64,000 bases of DNA from Providencia vermicola (GCF_010748935.1 NZ_CP048796.1:4216812-4280811); one strand, 5' to 3'. Counted from the stretch's first letter, positions 40,537 through 50,310 are shown. Numbers and translations are program-made. Notes: generated from the sequence alone by a model not told the origin.

Positions 40537-40566
40537 AATCACAGGCGAGTTAACTCGCCTGTGATT
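40537..40566. repeat. Perfect 30-base palindrome
   Basis: Two 15-base arms without any spacer meet at GTTAAC; the left arm runs AATCACAGGCGAGTT and the right arm is its exact reverse complement. It lies 70 bases beyond the stop of the DUF1275 gene. CTTTATTT follows on the plus strand. It could be a terminator for the minus-strand operon or a protein-binding palindrome. Confidence 0.75.
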
Positions 40567-40635
40567 CTTTATTTCAAGTAAAGTGAGTTGACTCAATATC
40601 ACTACAATAGACTCAATACCTTCCGGATATTCTAC

Positions 40636-41352
40636 TTAGTTAGAGTCGATAGATTGTCCACTATTTTCTCTTGAGAAATGCCGCCCCAGGGTAAAAATCA
40701 AACATAATGGGATTAGGGTAATTAATAATGCGTACTCTCTCGCATAGTCAGCTAACATGGCCATCATAAAAGCCCCACCCGCAAAGCCAAATAAAGTTAA
40801 AAAGTAGCAATAACTTTTATAAAGCGCCTCTTTTCTTTCTGGTCCTTTAAACGCAACGGATTCTGCTAATGAACTAAACCCGAGTTGAACATTCAGTGTC
40901 ACGGCAATATTACCGTATAGCATGCCATTAATTTTATGGAATGCATTACCTTGCATACCCGCAATAAAGGACAGCGCCCAAACGGCATGGAAACCACTCG
41001 CGGCAACATTAAAAAAGTAAATATAAGCGATAAGCAGCAGTAACAACATGATTTCTAATGATAATAGGGTAAATGTCCATGTTTTCTCATTGGTGTTGTA
41101 TTTATAACGTAATAGCGCCAGTAGCATGGCACCAGCACCAAATGAAAAAATCGCAATAATGTAGGGAACGGTTGCCATCATGCCGTGTTTAGCAAATTCA
41201 TAGCCTAACATGATGATGTTACCCGACTGAAAAGTGGCAAATGATTTAGTCGTAAAAAAAGCATAGCCATCAAGCATGCCCGAGGTTATTGCCAATAAAA
41301 AGGCAATGGTTGGCAATTGCATAAAAGGAATTTTCGATGTTGATGTTGTCAT
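40636..41352 (-). CDS. DUF1275 family membrane protein (YoaK-like)
   Basis: A 238-residue integral membrane protein with about six segments and the N-terminal pattern LLAITSGMLDGYAFFTTKSFATFQSGNIIMLG characteristic in outline of DUF1275 (conserved GxxDaxxf and F-x-T-x-x-T/S-G-N). The function of the family is not established. The ATG at 41352 is chosen over an upstream TTG. It lies just downstream of the channel gene and may be co-transcribed with it. Confidence 0.83.
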   Translation of the reverse strand: MTTSTSKIPFMQLPTIAFLLAITSGMLDGYAFFTTKSFATFQSGNIIMLGYEFAKHGMMATVPYIIAIFSFGAGAMLLALLRYKYNTNEKTWTFTLLSLEIMLLLLLIAYIYFFNVAASGFHAVWALSFIAGMQGNAFHKINGMLYGNIAVTLNVQLGFSSLAESVAFKGPERKEALYKSYCYFLTLFGFAGGAFMMAMLADYAREYALLITLIPLCLIFTLGRHFSRENSGQSIDSN

Positions 41353-41389
41353 TATGATTAAACCTATCAAGTATGGTTATTTTGTGTGA

Positions 41390-42124
41390 TTACAGTGCAT
41401 CAGGATTTCCTGATAATACTTTTTTAGATTGGCTTAGTCGGCTGATCACCGAGGTAATATAAACAGTAAATATTGGAAATACCGTCATGCCTGTCGCCGC
41501 TAATAGTGTAGTCACCACTTTTCCTGCGGTTGTGACGGGAATAATATTGGAACCAAGTGTTGTTACTGTCATCGCAGCCCACCAAATCGCATCACCATAA
41601 TTTTTAACGTCTGCATTATTGCCTCGCTCAAAAATAAAGAAAATTAGGCTAATAAAATACACCGTTGAAAAAAGTAGGATGATGTAAGAAACAAATAAGG
41701 CAGTGGTATTTCGTTTTACGACCATCATCATAAGCATGACAAAAGCGGCACCACCTCGAAAAAGAGGAATAAAACGAATTAGGTAAATTTGTTCTTCCGT
41801 AAATTGAATCGACGTATAATCTAAGATGGTTAAATACGGGATAGAGAGAAAAATAATAATAAAATACTTAGCAATAAATTTTTTTCTCTCTTTCGAAAGA
41901 AATAAAAAGATAAAAAAGTCGAGAGTAAAATAGATGCAAATCCAGAACTGGATATCAAAATAAATCGAGTGCGCTAAGAAAGGATCATGTCTGAAGGTTT
42001 CAAGTGAAATACTCGCAATTAAAAATAACGAAGCGACGACCCCAAAAAAATGTAATGTTTTGATCAGGGTTTGCTTTGTATAAAAAGTTTGAGCGGCTGT
42101 TATATTCATTTTTATCTTTGTCAT
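41390..42124 (-). CDS. Potassium-channel-like membrane protein with altered filter
   Basis: A 244-residue protein with about six membrane segments arranged as in voltage-gated-type ion channels, and a pore loop near residues 180-200. Where potassium channels have TVGYGD, this protein reads TVTTLGSN (186-193) followed by IIPVTTAGKVV. The threonines and the PVT..GK context are kept, but the GYG signature is lost. A six-residue arginine-poor fourth segment argues against strong voltage sensing. The ATG at 42124 is used; an upstream TTG would run into a hairpin. Function is unproven. Confidence 0.72.
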   Translation of the reverse strand: MTKIKMNITAAQTFYTKQTLIKTLHFFGVVASLFLIASISLETFRHDPFLAHSIYFDIQFWICIYFTLDFFIFLFLSKERKKFIAKYFIIIFLSIPYLTILDYTSIQFTEEQIYLIRFIPLFRGGAAFVMLMMMVVKRNTTALFVSYIILLFSTVYFISLIFFIFERGNNADVKNYGDAIWWAAMTVTTLGSNIIPVTTAGKVVTTLLAATGMTVFPIFTVYITSVISRLSQSKKVLSGNPDAL

Positions 42125-42128
42125 CAAA

Positions 42129-42158
42129 TAGGTAGGCAATCCGCTGGATGCCTACCTA
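42129..42158 (-). terminator. Inverted repeat after the nitrilase-fold gene
   Basis: Perfect 10-base inverted repeat (TAGGTAGGCA/TGCCTACCTA) with a 10-base loop, between the nitrilase-fold gene and the channel gene on the minus strand. Only a short TATTT follows, so termination may be partial. Confidence 0.55.
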
Positions 42159-42182
42159 ACCACATGAATAAATTGAGATTAA

Positions 42183-43916
42183 TTAAGATACAAGAGGGGG
42201 AAACCAAATCGCTTGTTGCCCACTAATAAGACGCTCTTGGTTAATCCAAGTATAGGGTGCTGGTACCTGTGCTTGTAATCTAACATCTGCTGCACCGCGT
42301 TCTGCGGTCAGTGTTGGTGTTAACACGACGGGTTCAGGCCCATAGATTGCTGCTGACGTGAAATCTCTTTCACTTCGTCCTCCGCACACTACCCATAGCT
42401 GATTTAACGTTGCGATAGCATACGGAATAAAGTCGGCTCGACCTGTTGGCGGATTGTCAACAGAATAAAGATGGCTGTCGATCTCAACACGTAAATCACT
42501 TGGCAGGCCGGCAGGAGCTGCAATAATATCTGCTCGTAAAGTACTATATAGCCCACCTAGCTCGGGCACTTCTAATTCGTGCGCAGCGGCGAGCGCGATA
42601 CGTCCAATCGGTGTTGTGGTCACGCTGACAGAGTGACCCGCGCTTGCCCAACCTTTATCACGCTCATTGAGATGAGTGACACGATATCTTGCTAAGATAT
42701 CTCCCGCAGGGCCAGCTAATACGACCGTATGATATAATTTATCAACATCAATTTCAGGATAGCTTCCAACGACATAGCCTTTCCCTTCAGAAGCGATCTG
42801 ACCTAATGCTTGCTCAAAAGCGCCACCTTGTTTCTCTGCATGGGTTAGTAGGACATTCGGATCATTGGTATAAGGCAATGCAGACAACTCAGGCAGTACT
42901 AATAACGCATTTTCCTCCACTTTGACCGACGATAAATCAGACACGGATTTCTCCCATTGTGCTGCAATCAACGTTGCTTGCGTTTTTGTAGTCGTTGCAT
43001 TTGCATCTGTTGGGCTACGATGAAAAGCTAATGTTGGGAAATATAATTCAGGGCGACGTTTTGCTAATAATGCATTGCGCTGTTTATCTGCTTCATCAAG
43101 GTCAATCGTTGCGCTGTATATTCCATTAAGGCCTGGCTCTAATTCAAGTGGGCTTAGAACCGGAGATTGCGCCACTTTATGCCCTGAAGGTGCCCATACA
43201 CTCGACCCTCCATTGTAATAAAGCTGACCATGTGTGATAGGGTTAGTTTCAATGCCACTACGGGTGGCACAAATCACCCACATGCCATTAAACGCACTCA
43301 TATGCTGAACATGCGCCACGGTTGAGTGATCTCCAAGCATTTCAGCTGGTGTAGCATTAGGCATCATACGATCTGATACTGAATGCCACCCTAAAATTTG
43401 CGCACCTTCTAAGGCTGCTAAACGCACATATTGCCAATAGGTATCATCATAACAAATCAACAAAGCAATACGACCAATCGGAGTATCAAAGGTATTCACG
43501 CCTGTATTTCCGGGGGCGAACACTTTTTGATCCTGTGAATTTAGGCCTATTTTTCGATACTTACCAATAATGCCTTCTGGCCCCATTAATACTGCCGAGT
43601 TATAGGCGATCCCTGTATCCGTATCACGTTCCGCAATACCAACACTCATATACATACCTGTACGCGCCAATACAGGCAAGATTGCCTCTGTCGTTTTACC
43701 CGGAATCGTATCTAAATAAGGCGCTAACTCTGCTGAATCTGAAAATAAATAGCCACTCACCGCTGTTTCTGGGAATACCGCATAATCAACGCCTTGTGCA
43801 GCAACCTTTTCTGCGGCTTCCACTAGGCGGCGAATATTGCCCTCTAGATCGCCCCAAGCAGGAACAAAATCAACAGCAGCCACTTTACTGCTTTTCTTGA
43901 CGGTTAAATTATTCAT
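42183..43916 (-). CDS. Two-domain nitrilase-fold protein, second domain inactive
   Basis: A 577-residue fusion of two carbon-nitrogen hydrolase domains. Domain 1 (residues about 10-290) has the complete Glu-Lys-Cys triad: E50 in FPETAVSG, K122 in KYRKIGLN, C155 in ALLICYDD. Domain 2 (about 310-570) aligns with it but reads LPELSA (E343 kept), RYRVTHLN (Lys replaced by V413) and ALAAAHEL (Cys replaced by A445), so it should be catalytically dead. It acts on an amide or nitrile that cannot be named. It lies 262 bases after the second formyl-CoA transferase gene, behind two hairpins. AAGGATTA precedes the ATG. Confidence 0.86.
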   Translation of the reverse strand: MNNLTVKKSSKVAAVDFVPAWGDLEGNIRRLVEAAEKVAAQGVDYAVFPETAVSGYLFSDSAELAPYLDTIPGKTTEAILPVLARTGMYMSVGIAERDTDTGIAYNSAVLMGPEGIIGKYRKIGLNSQDQKVFAPGNTGVNTFDTPIGRIALLICYDDTYWQYVRLAALEGAQILGWHSVSDRMMPNATPAEMLGDHSTVAHVQHMSAFNGMWVICATRSGIETNPITHGQLYYNGGSSVWAPSGHKVAQSPVLSPLELEPGLNGIYSATIDLDEADKQRNALLAKRRPELYFPTLAFHRSPTDANATTTKTQATLIAAQWEKSVSDLSSVKVEENALLVLPELSALPYTNDPNVLLTHAEKQGGAFEQALGQIASEGKGYVVGSYPEIDVDKLYHTVVLAGPAGDILARYRVTHLNERDKGWASAGHSVSVTTTPIGRIALAAAHELEVPELGGLYSTLRADIIAAPAGLPSDLRVEIDSHLYSVDNPPTGRADFIPYAIATLNQLWVVCGGRSERDFTSAAIYGPEPVVLTPTLTAERGAADVRLQAQVPAPYTWINQERLISGQQAIWFPPLVS

Positions 43917-44029
43917 ATTATTAATCCTTATTTAATAACAAAAGTTATTGTCAAAAATAAAATAGTGTCGTCTCGCTATAAGCCGCGATAACAAATAATG
44001 AGTATTTAAATAATTGGCGAATAAAACCG

Positions 44030-44170
44030 CCTCACCCTAATGGGTGAGGTAAAAAACCTTTAATTTGAGCTATTAACCTTTTTCAGTTAATAATGGATTT
44101 TCTTATTTTGAGCATTTTGAATGCCATTATTTCATTACCGCCCAATTAACCTATTTATAATTAATTGGGC
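44030..44170 (-). terminator. Two terminator hairpins after the oxalate operon
   Basis: On the minus strand the first hairpin (44170-44140, GCCCAATTAA/TTAATTGGGC, 11-base loop) lies eight bases after the stop of the second formyl-CoA transferase gene. The second (44049-44030, CCTCACCC/GGGTGAGG, four-base loop) is followed by CGGTTTTATT. Together they probably end the frc-oxc transcript. Confidence 0.75.
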
Positions 44171-44178
44171 TGAATACG

Positions 44179-45435
44179 TTAAATAACGTTTTTAGTTTTC
44201 ATTAACGCTATTTGTTGGTCGCTATAACCTAACTCTTTTAAGATTTCATTATTATGCTCACCTAAAAGTGGGGCGCTTTTAATCTCTGGCGTAAAAGCTG
44301 AAAACTTCATTGGGCAACCAACCGTTAAATAGTGACCTCTTAATGGCTGTTTGACTTCAACAATAGAACCACTAGCGCGCAAAGCGGGGTCATACATAAT
44401 CTCTTTCATGCTCAATACCGCAGAGCAAGGCACACCAAACTGATCAAAATAATCCGTCAGCTCATGTTTATCTTTGTCTTTAGCGACCTCTTCAATCGCA
44501 TCCCAAACGTCTTGAATATGGCTCATTCTCGCTTCTGTCGTCGCAAAAGCAGGATCCGTTTTCCATTCCGGCTTACCAATTGCATCGCACGTATTTTCCC
44601 AGTTATGATCCTGATTAATAAAATAGATATAAGCATTTGGATCAGTATCACTGCCTTTGCATTTCAGCATCGTACCGGGCTGACCACCACCACTTGCGTT
44701 GCCGCCTCGTGGAACTGCATCACCAAATGACCCATTCGGGTATTGTGGATACTCTTCTAAAAAGCCAAGCTTTTCCAAGCGCTGTTGATCACGCACTTTG
44801 ACACGGCATAAATTGAGTACCGCATCTTGCATCGACATGGTTACGCGCTGCCCTTTCCCCGTTTTTTCACGTTGTAGTAATGCCGCTAATAAACCAATTA
44901 AGAGATGCATCCCTGTGTTACTATCACCTAACGCTGCGGAACTAACGACTGGAGGCCCATCAGGAAAACCTGTCGTGGATGCAGATCCCCCCGCCGCTTG
45001 CGCAACATTTTCATAGGCTTTCACATCCGCATATGGCGAATTTTCATTAAAACCTTTGATTGAACCAAAAATCAAACGTGGATTGAGCTGCTGAATGACT
45101 TCCCAGGTAAACCCCATATGGTCAATAGCGCCGGGATGGAAATTTTCAACCAAAATATCGGCTTGGCGGATCAGCTTCTCCATCACTTCTTTGCCTTCTG
45201 GCGTCTTCGTGTTTAATTCTAGTGAGCGTTTATTACTATTGAGCATAGTGAAATAGAGTGCATCAATATCAGGAATATCCCTGAGCTGATGACGGGTAAC
45301 ATCTCCAATACCCGGTCGCTCAATTTTAATAACGTCCGCCCCAAACCATGCCAACATTTGAGTACATGATGGGCCAGACTGTACGCCAGTAAAATCGAGA
45401 ACACGAATCCCTTCAAGTGGAAGTGGAAAAGCCAT
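44179..45435 (-). CDS. Formyl-CoA:oxalate CoA-transferase paralogue
   Basis: A 418-residue class III CoA-transferase, very similar to the Frc/YfdW encoded four genes upstream. The motif [20 protein letters not shown] at the N-terminus and the aspartate in [12 protein letters not shown] (family nucleophile) are present. The glycine loop is [13 protein letters not shown] in place of [13 protein letters not shown]: a tryptophan at the position of the flexible-loop neighbour is changed to threonine. The segment after it differs more ([10 protein letters not shown]). It may use a different acid donor. AAGGAG precedes the ATG at 45435. Confidence 0.9.
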   Translation of the reverse strand: MAFPLPLEGIRVLDFTGVQSGPSCTQMLAWFGADVIKIERPGIGDVTRHQLRDIPDIDALYFTMLNSNKRSLELNTKTPEGKEVMEKLIRQADILVENFHPGAIDHMGFTWEVIQQLNPRLIFGSIKGFNENSPYADVKAYENVAQAAGGSASTTGFPDGPPVVSSAALGDSNTGMHLLIGLLAALLQREKTGKGQRVTMSMQDAVLNLCRVKVRDQQRLEKLGFLEEYPQYPNGSFGDAVPRGGNASGGGQPGTMLKCKGSDTDPNAYIYFINQDHNWENTCDAIGKPEWKTDPAFATTEARMSHIQDVWDAIEEVAKDKDKHELTDYFDQFGVPCSAVLSMKEIMYDPALRASGSIVEVKQPLRGHYLTVGCPMKFSAFTPEIKSAPLLGEHNNEILKELGYSDQQIALMKTKNVI

Positions 45436-45496
45436 AATCACTCCTTTATGTCATAACAGAGGTGAGACCGCCAGCGGCGACCTCACCTCCATTTAT

Positions 45497-46453
45497 TTAT
45501 GCAACTAAACGTGCGATGTAAATCCACAACGGTGCGGCGATGATAAAACCAAGCACACTCACGGCCAGAGAGGCGGTTCCTGTACGAGTGTACAAGTTAA
45601 AGCGACTCGCAATAATAATACCTGAGAATGCCGGAGGTAATGCTCCCGCTAATACCATCATTTGTAACTGCTCTGAACTCATATTAAAGGTCATACCCAC
45701 CAGTAATAATAGGCCTGGCATTAAGACTAATTTAAGTAAGGTGTTGTAGATAATCTCACCGTCAAACTCGAACTTATTCGCAGCCAGAGTCAGGCCCGCA
45801 GCAAAGACCGCCACTCCCGAGTTAGCTTTGGCAATCAAATCAAAAGTGGGATCCCACATATCTGGGATTTTAATGCCAATTAATACCAAAACGGTTGCTA
45901 AGACTGGTGACCAAACAACCGGCTCCTTGAACGCCGAAATCAAGGCATCCATTCCACCGCCACCTTTTTTGCCATCTGCATTAGAAGGATTCAGTAAGAA
46001 CAACCCAATTGGGATAGTAATAGCATTAACAATAATCGAGATAATGGCGACCACTAAACCTGTAGAGACAGTTTGGCCATAAATAGGGTCCAGTACGGCG
46101 AAACCCAAGAAACCGATAGTAGGAGAACCGGCGATCAGTGCGCACACCGCGGCTTCACCACGACTATGTTTAAAAATGTATTTACAGCTAAAGAAAGAGA
46201 AGAAAAAACAGACCAACAGGACGACAAAAGAAATAATGGTTAGCTTAGTATCAGCAAAAATCATTTCGCGGTTTGCACGTACAATCGAGACAAATAACGC
46301 GGCTGGTAACGCATAGTTTAATACCAGTTTATTAAATGCTTTGGCTTGATCGTTGGTAAATACGTTACGTTTACCGCTCGCGTATCCCAAAATCATAATG
46401 ATAATTATGGGCAATAGATCACTCATAAATATCTTAAACATAAAATCGGCCAT
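45497..46453 (-). CDS. AEC-family transporter (YfdV-like)
   Basis: A 318-residue membrane protein with about ten segments. It matches YfdV, the auxin-efflux-carrier-family member of the E. coli frc-oxc locus, almost segment for segment ([36 protein letters not shown] in form). It is thought to move oxalate, formate or another carboxylate, though no substrate is proven. The start at 46453 fits AGGTGAG eight bases before it. It lies between oxc and the second CoA-transferase gene. Confidence 0.88.
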   Translation of the reverse strand: MADFMFKIFMSDLLPIIIIMILGYASGKRNVFTNDQAKAFNKLVLNYALPAALFVSIVRANREMIFADTKLTIISFVVLLVCFFFSFFSCKYIFKHSRGEAAVCALIAGSPTIGFLGFAVLDPIYGQTVSTGLVVAIISIIVNAITIPIGLFLLNPSNADGKKGGGGMDALISAFKEPVVWSPVLATVLVLIGIKIPDMWDPTFDLIAKANSGVAVFAAGLTLAANKFEFDGEIIYNTLLKLVLMPGLLLLVGMTFNMSSEQLQMMVLAGALPPAFSGIIIASRFNLYTRTGTASLAVSVLGFIIAAPLWIYIARLVA

Positions 46454-46547
46454 TAGACTCACCTTTTTTTGGCAAAAAGCAGCCCTGTGCCATTTAATAT
46501 ATAAATGGCACAGATGTAATGCTTACTTTTATTTAATTAAGTAATAA

Positions 46548-48251
46548 CTAGTTTTTCACCACAGATTTCGGGTTTAAGTTTCCAATATGGCCACTTTCAG
46601 TTCCCACCGCTGGGTCAATAACTACATTAATTAATGTTGGCTTACCGGACTCAAGACCTGCTTTTAACGCTTGTTGAATCTCATCCGGTGTTGTTGCGTT
46701 ATAACCGATGCCACCGAAAGCCTCGATCATCTTGTCATAACGAGCACCTGCCATTAATACAGTAGGGCAAGGATCTGCATCACCATGCAAGTTCACGCCG
46801 TCTCCACGGTAAATGCCCCCATTGTTAAAAATCAAAATGGTGACAGGGAGTTTGTAGCGGCAGATAGTTTCAATTTCCATGCCACTGAAACCGAAAGCAC
46901 TATCGCCTTCAATGGCAACAACAGGTTTTCCGCTCGTCACGGCGGCGCCTACCGCATACCCCATACCAATGCCCATAACTCCCCAAGTACCACAGTCTAA
47001 ACGCTGACGAGGTTTGTACATATCGATGATGTTACGTGCGTTATCGAGCGTATTAGCGCCTTCATTCACCACATAGACATCTTTATGATCAACTAATACA
47101 TCGCGAATGGCGCGTAACGCGTTGAAATAATTCATCGGTGAAGTATCAGTGTTTAACTTAACCGCCATTTTCTCACTATTGGCTTTTTTGATATCATCAA
47201 TACCCGCCATCCAATCACTTGGGGATTTCACAGGCGTTGAGGCCAACCCAGCCAGTAATAACTCAATACTCGAATAGATATCACCCACCACAGGTGCCGT
47301 AATACGGCGATTACTATCAATTTCAGACGGTTCAATATCCAGCTGAATGAACTGTGTATCCGGAGACCAATGTTTACCTTTTCCATGGTCTAACAACCAG
47401 TTCAAGCGAGCTCCCATCAATACGATAACATCTGCGTTAGATAAGGCATGCGAGCGTGCTGCTGCCGCTGATTGAGGGTGATCATCCGGTAATAACCCTT
47501 TCGCCATTGACATCGGTAAATAAGGAATACCTGTTGTTTCAATGAATTTACGAATATTTTCGTCTGCTTGTGCGTAAGCTGCACCTTTACCCAAAATAAT
47601 TAACGGTCGTTTAGCTGACGCCAGCAATTTAAGGGCTTTATCAACAGACTCAGGGGCTGGCAGTTGGCGAGGAGCAGGATCTTCAACAGTAAAAATGGTT
47701 TTATCTGCTTCATCTTTATCCATCACAGCAGCCAGTACTTCTGTGGTTAAATCCAGATAAACGCCTCCCGGACGACCTGAAACAGCAGCACGGATTGCAC
47801 GTGCTAGCGCGATCCCCAAGTCTTCAGGCTTATTGACACGGTAAGCAGCTTTAACAAAGGGTTTCGCTGTATTCATTTGGTCCAGTTCTTCATAGTCGCC
47901 CTGTTGTAGGTCGATAATCGCTCTATCACTGGAACCACTGATTTGAATCATGGGAAAACCATTCGTCGTCGCATTGGCGAGAGCCACCATACCATTTAGG
48001 AATCCTGGTGCAGATACGGTTAAACAAATACCTGGTTTTTGCGTTAAAAAACCGCTGATTGCCGCAGCATTACCCGCAGATTGTTCGTGACGAAAACCGA
48101 TGTAACGAATACCTTCGGCTTGAGCGTGACGAGCCATATCTGTCACAGGAATACCAACAACACCATAAATGGTATCAATGCCATTTTTTTTCAGAGCATC
48201 GACGATAATATGCATACCATCGGTTAAGTTTTGGGTTTGTTCAGTCGACAT
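46548..48251 (-). CDS. oxc: Oxalyl-CoA decarboxylase
   Basis: ThDP-dependent enzyme that converts oxalyl-CoA to formyl-CoA and CO2. The 567-residue protein is close to E. coli Oxc/YfdU. The ThDP-activating glutamate lies in GFRHEQSAG (near residue 56) and the ThDP/Mg motif is GDSAFGFSGMEIETICRYKLPV with the downstream NNGGIYRGD. The ATG at 48251 is placed after GAGG; a GTG two codons earlier is less likely. It follows frc by 63 bases, and together they form the oxalate-CoA cycle. Confidence 0.95.
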   Translation of the reverse strand: MSTEQTQNLTDGMHIIVDALKKNGIDTIYGVVGIPVTDMARHAQAEGIRYIGFRHEQSAGNAAAISGFLTQKPGICLTVSAPGFLNGMVALANATTNGFPMIQISGSSDRAIIDLQQGDYEELDQMNTAKPFVKAAYRVNKPEDLGIALARAIRAAVSGRPGGVYLDLTTEVLAAVMDKDEADKTIFTVEDPAPRQLPAPESVDKALKLLASAKRPLIILGKGAAYAQADENIRKFIETTGIPYLPMSMAKGLLPDDHPQSAAAARSHALSNADVIVLMGARLNWLLDHGKGKHWSPDTQFIQLDIEPSEIDSNRRITAPVVGDIYSSIELLLAGLASTPVKSPSDWMAGIDDIKKANSEKMAVKLNTDTSPMNYFNALRAIRDVLVDHKDVYVVNEGANTLDNARNIIDMYKPRQRLDCGTWGVMGIGMGYAVGAAVTSGKPVVAIEGDSAFGFSGMEIETICRYKLPVTILIFNNGGIYRGDGVNLHGDADPCPTVLMAGARYDKMIEAFGGIGYNATTPDEIQQALKAGLESGKPTLINVVIDPAVGTESGHIGNLNPKSVVKN

Positions 48252-48314
48252 GTCCACCTCATAAAATACAGAAAAGTGCGTAGGGAACTTTCAGCAACGT
48301 TCCCTAATTTAAGA

Positions 48315-49565
48315 TTAAATCGCTTTGTTAGTCCGCATTGACGCAATTTGTTCCGCGCTATAACCCAATTCAGTTAACACTTCCTCGGTATGCTCGCCTA
48401 ACAGTGGTGCACTTTTAATTTCAGGGGTGAAAGAGGAGAACTTCATAGGGCAACCAACGGTTAAGTAAGTACCGCGTTTTGGTTGCTCAACTTCAACAAT
48501 ACTGCCGCTATCACGCAGTGATTGATCACGTGCTATCTCACGCATGCTAAGTACTGGTGCACATGGCACACCGTATTGACTAAGATATTCAACCGCTTCA
48601 TGCTTGTCTTTATCCGCTAAGAATTTCTCAATCTCAGCAAAGATATCAAAAATATGCGGCTGACGAGCTTGCGGTGTGCTGTAAGCGGGGTCTTTTGCCC
48701 ACTCAGGTTTACCAATAGCAATACAGGTTTGCTCCCAATCCTGCTCTTGAATTGTGAAGTAAATATACGCATTTGGGTCAGTTTCCCAACCTTTACATTT
48801 TAAAATCCAACCGGGTTGGCCACCGCCCCCCGCATTACCTCCACGAGGTACCGCATCACCAAACTTACCGTTCGGATATTGAGGATACTCTTCGAGGTAA
48901 CCCACTTTTTCTAAACGCTGTTGGTCACGCAACTTAACACGACACAGGTTCAATACTGCATCTTGCATTGACATCGTCACTCGTTGCCCTTTGCCTGTTT
49001 TTTCACGGTGCAACAATGCGGCGAGTAAGCCGATTAATAAGTGCATGCCCGTATTACTGTCACCTAATGCCGCCGCACTCACTAACGGTGGGCCATCCCA
49101 AAAACCTGTCGTTGAAGCCGCACCACCCGCAGCTTGTGCAACGTTTTCATAGGCTTTTACATCTGCATAAGGTGAATTTTCATTAAAACCTTTGATTGAA
49201 CCAAAAATTAAACGAGGGTTAAGTTCTTGAATATGTTCCCAAGTAAAACCCATATGGTCGATAGCACCTGGATGGAAATTCTCAACCAAAACATCGGCCT
49301 GCTTAATCAGGCGTTCCATCACTTCTTTACCTTCTGGTGTTTTGGTATTTAATTCAACTGAACGTTTATTACTGTTTAGCATGGTGAAATACAGCGCATC
49401 GACATCAGGAATATCTCTCAACTGATTACGCGTCACATCCCCCACACCAGGGCGTTCAATTTTAATTACATCAGCACCGAACCACGCTAACATTTGAGTA
49501 CAAGATGGCCCAGACTGTACACCTGTAAAATCGAGTACTTTGATACCTTGTAAAGGAAGATCCAT
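48315..49565 (-). CDS. frc: Formyl-CoA:oxalate CoA-transferase
   Basis: Moves CoA from formyl-CoA to oxalate, releasing formate and giving oxalyl-CoA for Oxc. The 416 residues match the length of E. coli Frc (YfdW) and the sequence is nearly the same over long stretches: the N-terminal [28 protein letters not shown] with the catalytic aspartate, and the glycine loop [23 protein letters not shown] precedes the ATG. First gene of the oxalate operon; its promoter must lie in the 800-base AT-rich region upstream. Confidence 0.95.
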   Translation of the reverse strand: MDLPLQGIKVLDFTGVQSGPSCTQMLAWFGADVIKIERPGVGDVTRNQLRDIPDVDALYFTMLNSNKRSVELNTKTPEGKEVMERLIKQADVLVENFHPGAIDHMGFTWEHIQELNPRLIFGSIKGFNENSPYADVKAYENVAQAAGGAASTTGFWDGPPLVSAAALGDSNTGMHLLIGLLAALLHREKTGKGQRVTMSMQDAVLNLCRVKLRDQQRLEKVGYLEEYPQYPNGKFGDAVPRGGNAGGGGQPGWILKCKGWETDPNAYIYFTIQEQDWEQTCIAIGKPEWAKDPAYSTPQARQPHIFDIFAEIEKFLADKDKHEAVEYLSQYGVPCAPVLSMREIARDQSLRDSGSIVEVEQPKRGTYLTVGCPMKFSSFTPEIKSAPLLGEHTEEVLTELGYSAEQIASMRTNKAI

Positions 49566-50310
49566 GAATTACCTCATTATTTAGCTGTCGTAAATGGAAT
49601 TAAATGATTTATTTAGCTGTGGTGAATGTCATTTCAAAAAACAATGATTATATTTAGATGAATTCTTATTAAGAAATAATGATTTACACCGTTATAATAA
49701 ATATTTCATCTAATGTCTAGGCAATCAAAATAATATCGGCCAATGGTTTTATTATTCTATCTTGTTAATAATAAACAGTTATTAATCTCTTAATTTTTCA
49801 ATAACTGAATGAATTGCTATTTATAAATACTAAAATGTACAGTATTGATTATTATAATACGTCATTAATCACTCCTATTATGATTATCTTATTTGATATT
49901 ATTAATTTGAGCATCTTAATTAAGCTAACCATAAAGGATAAACAAAAGAGATAAAAGTGTTATAAATCAATGATGGAAATAAAAACACAACTTTATTATC
50001 AAAATAAAATCAACAATCAGAGTACTATTATTGAATGCGCTTTAATTATTATTTATTTGATATAACCCTTATTATGATTAATCCAGATCATCATAATATG
50101 AAGGGTATTAATAATATTTTTCGTTTTGTACGCTTATTGTTTTTATTTTTCTTAAATTATAAATTTATTTATATTACGATAATAATGAAATAAATTATTA
50201 CATTATTTATATTACTGAATAGCTTTAGTTATATTATACGTCTAATATGAATATATTGACTGCTTGTGAAGCCAATTTATTCAATACATTGAATATTGTT
50301 TTTATCAAAA
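49566..50310. promoter_or_regulatory. Long AT-rich upstream region of the oxalate operon
   Basis: About 745 bases of very AT-rich DNA without a supportable gene, between frc and the fdo operon terminator. It contains an interrupted palindrome at 50065-50106 and a 9-base inverted pair TTAGATGAA (49654-49662) and TTCATCTAA (49705-49713). A large AT-rich leader of this kind would suit multi-factor control, for example by acid- or oxygen-responsive regulators and H-NS, but no specific site is proven. Confidence 0.45.
50065..50106. repeat. Interrupted palindrome in the oxalate-operon upstream region
   Basis: The left arm ACCCTTATTATGAT (50065-50078) is matched by ATCATAATA plus AAGGGT (50090-50098 and 50101-50106), with two extra bases in the right arm and an 11-base spacer. 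Symmetry of this kind is typical of a dimeric regulator operator. Confidence 0.5.

Noticed and set aside
49654..49713. Inverted pair TTAGATGAA/TTCATCTAA upstream of frc as an operator
   Set aside because: Nine-base matches 42 bases apart are expected by chance in DNA this AT-rich; kept only as a remark.
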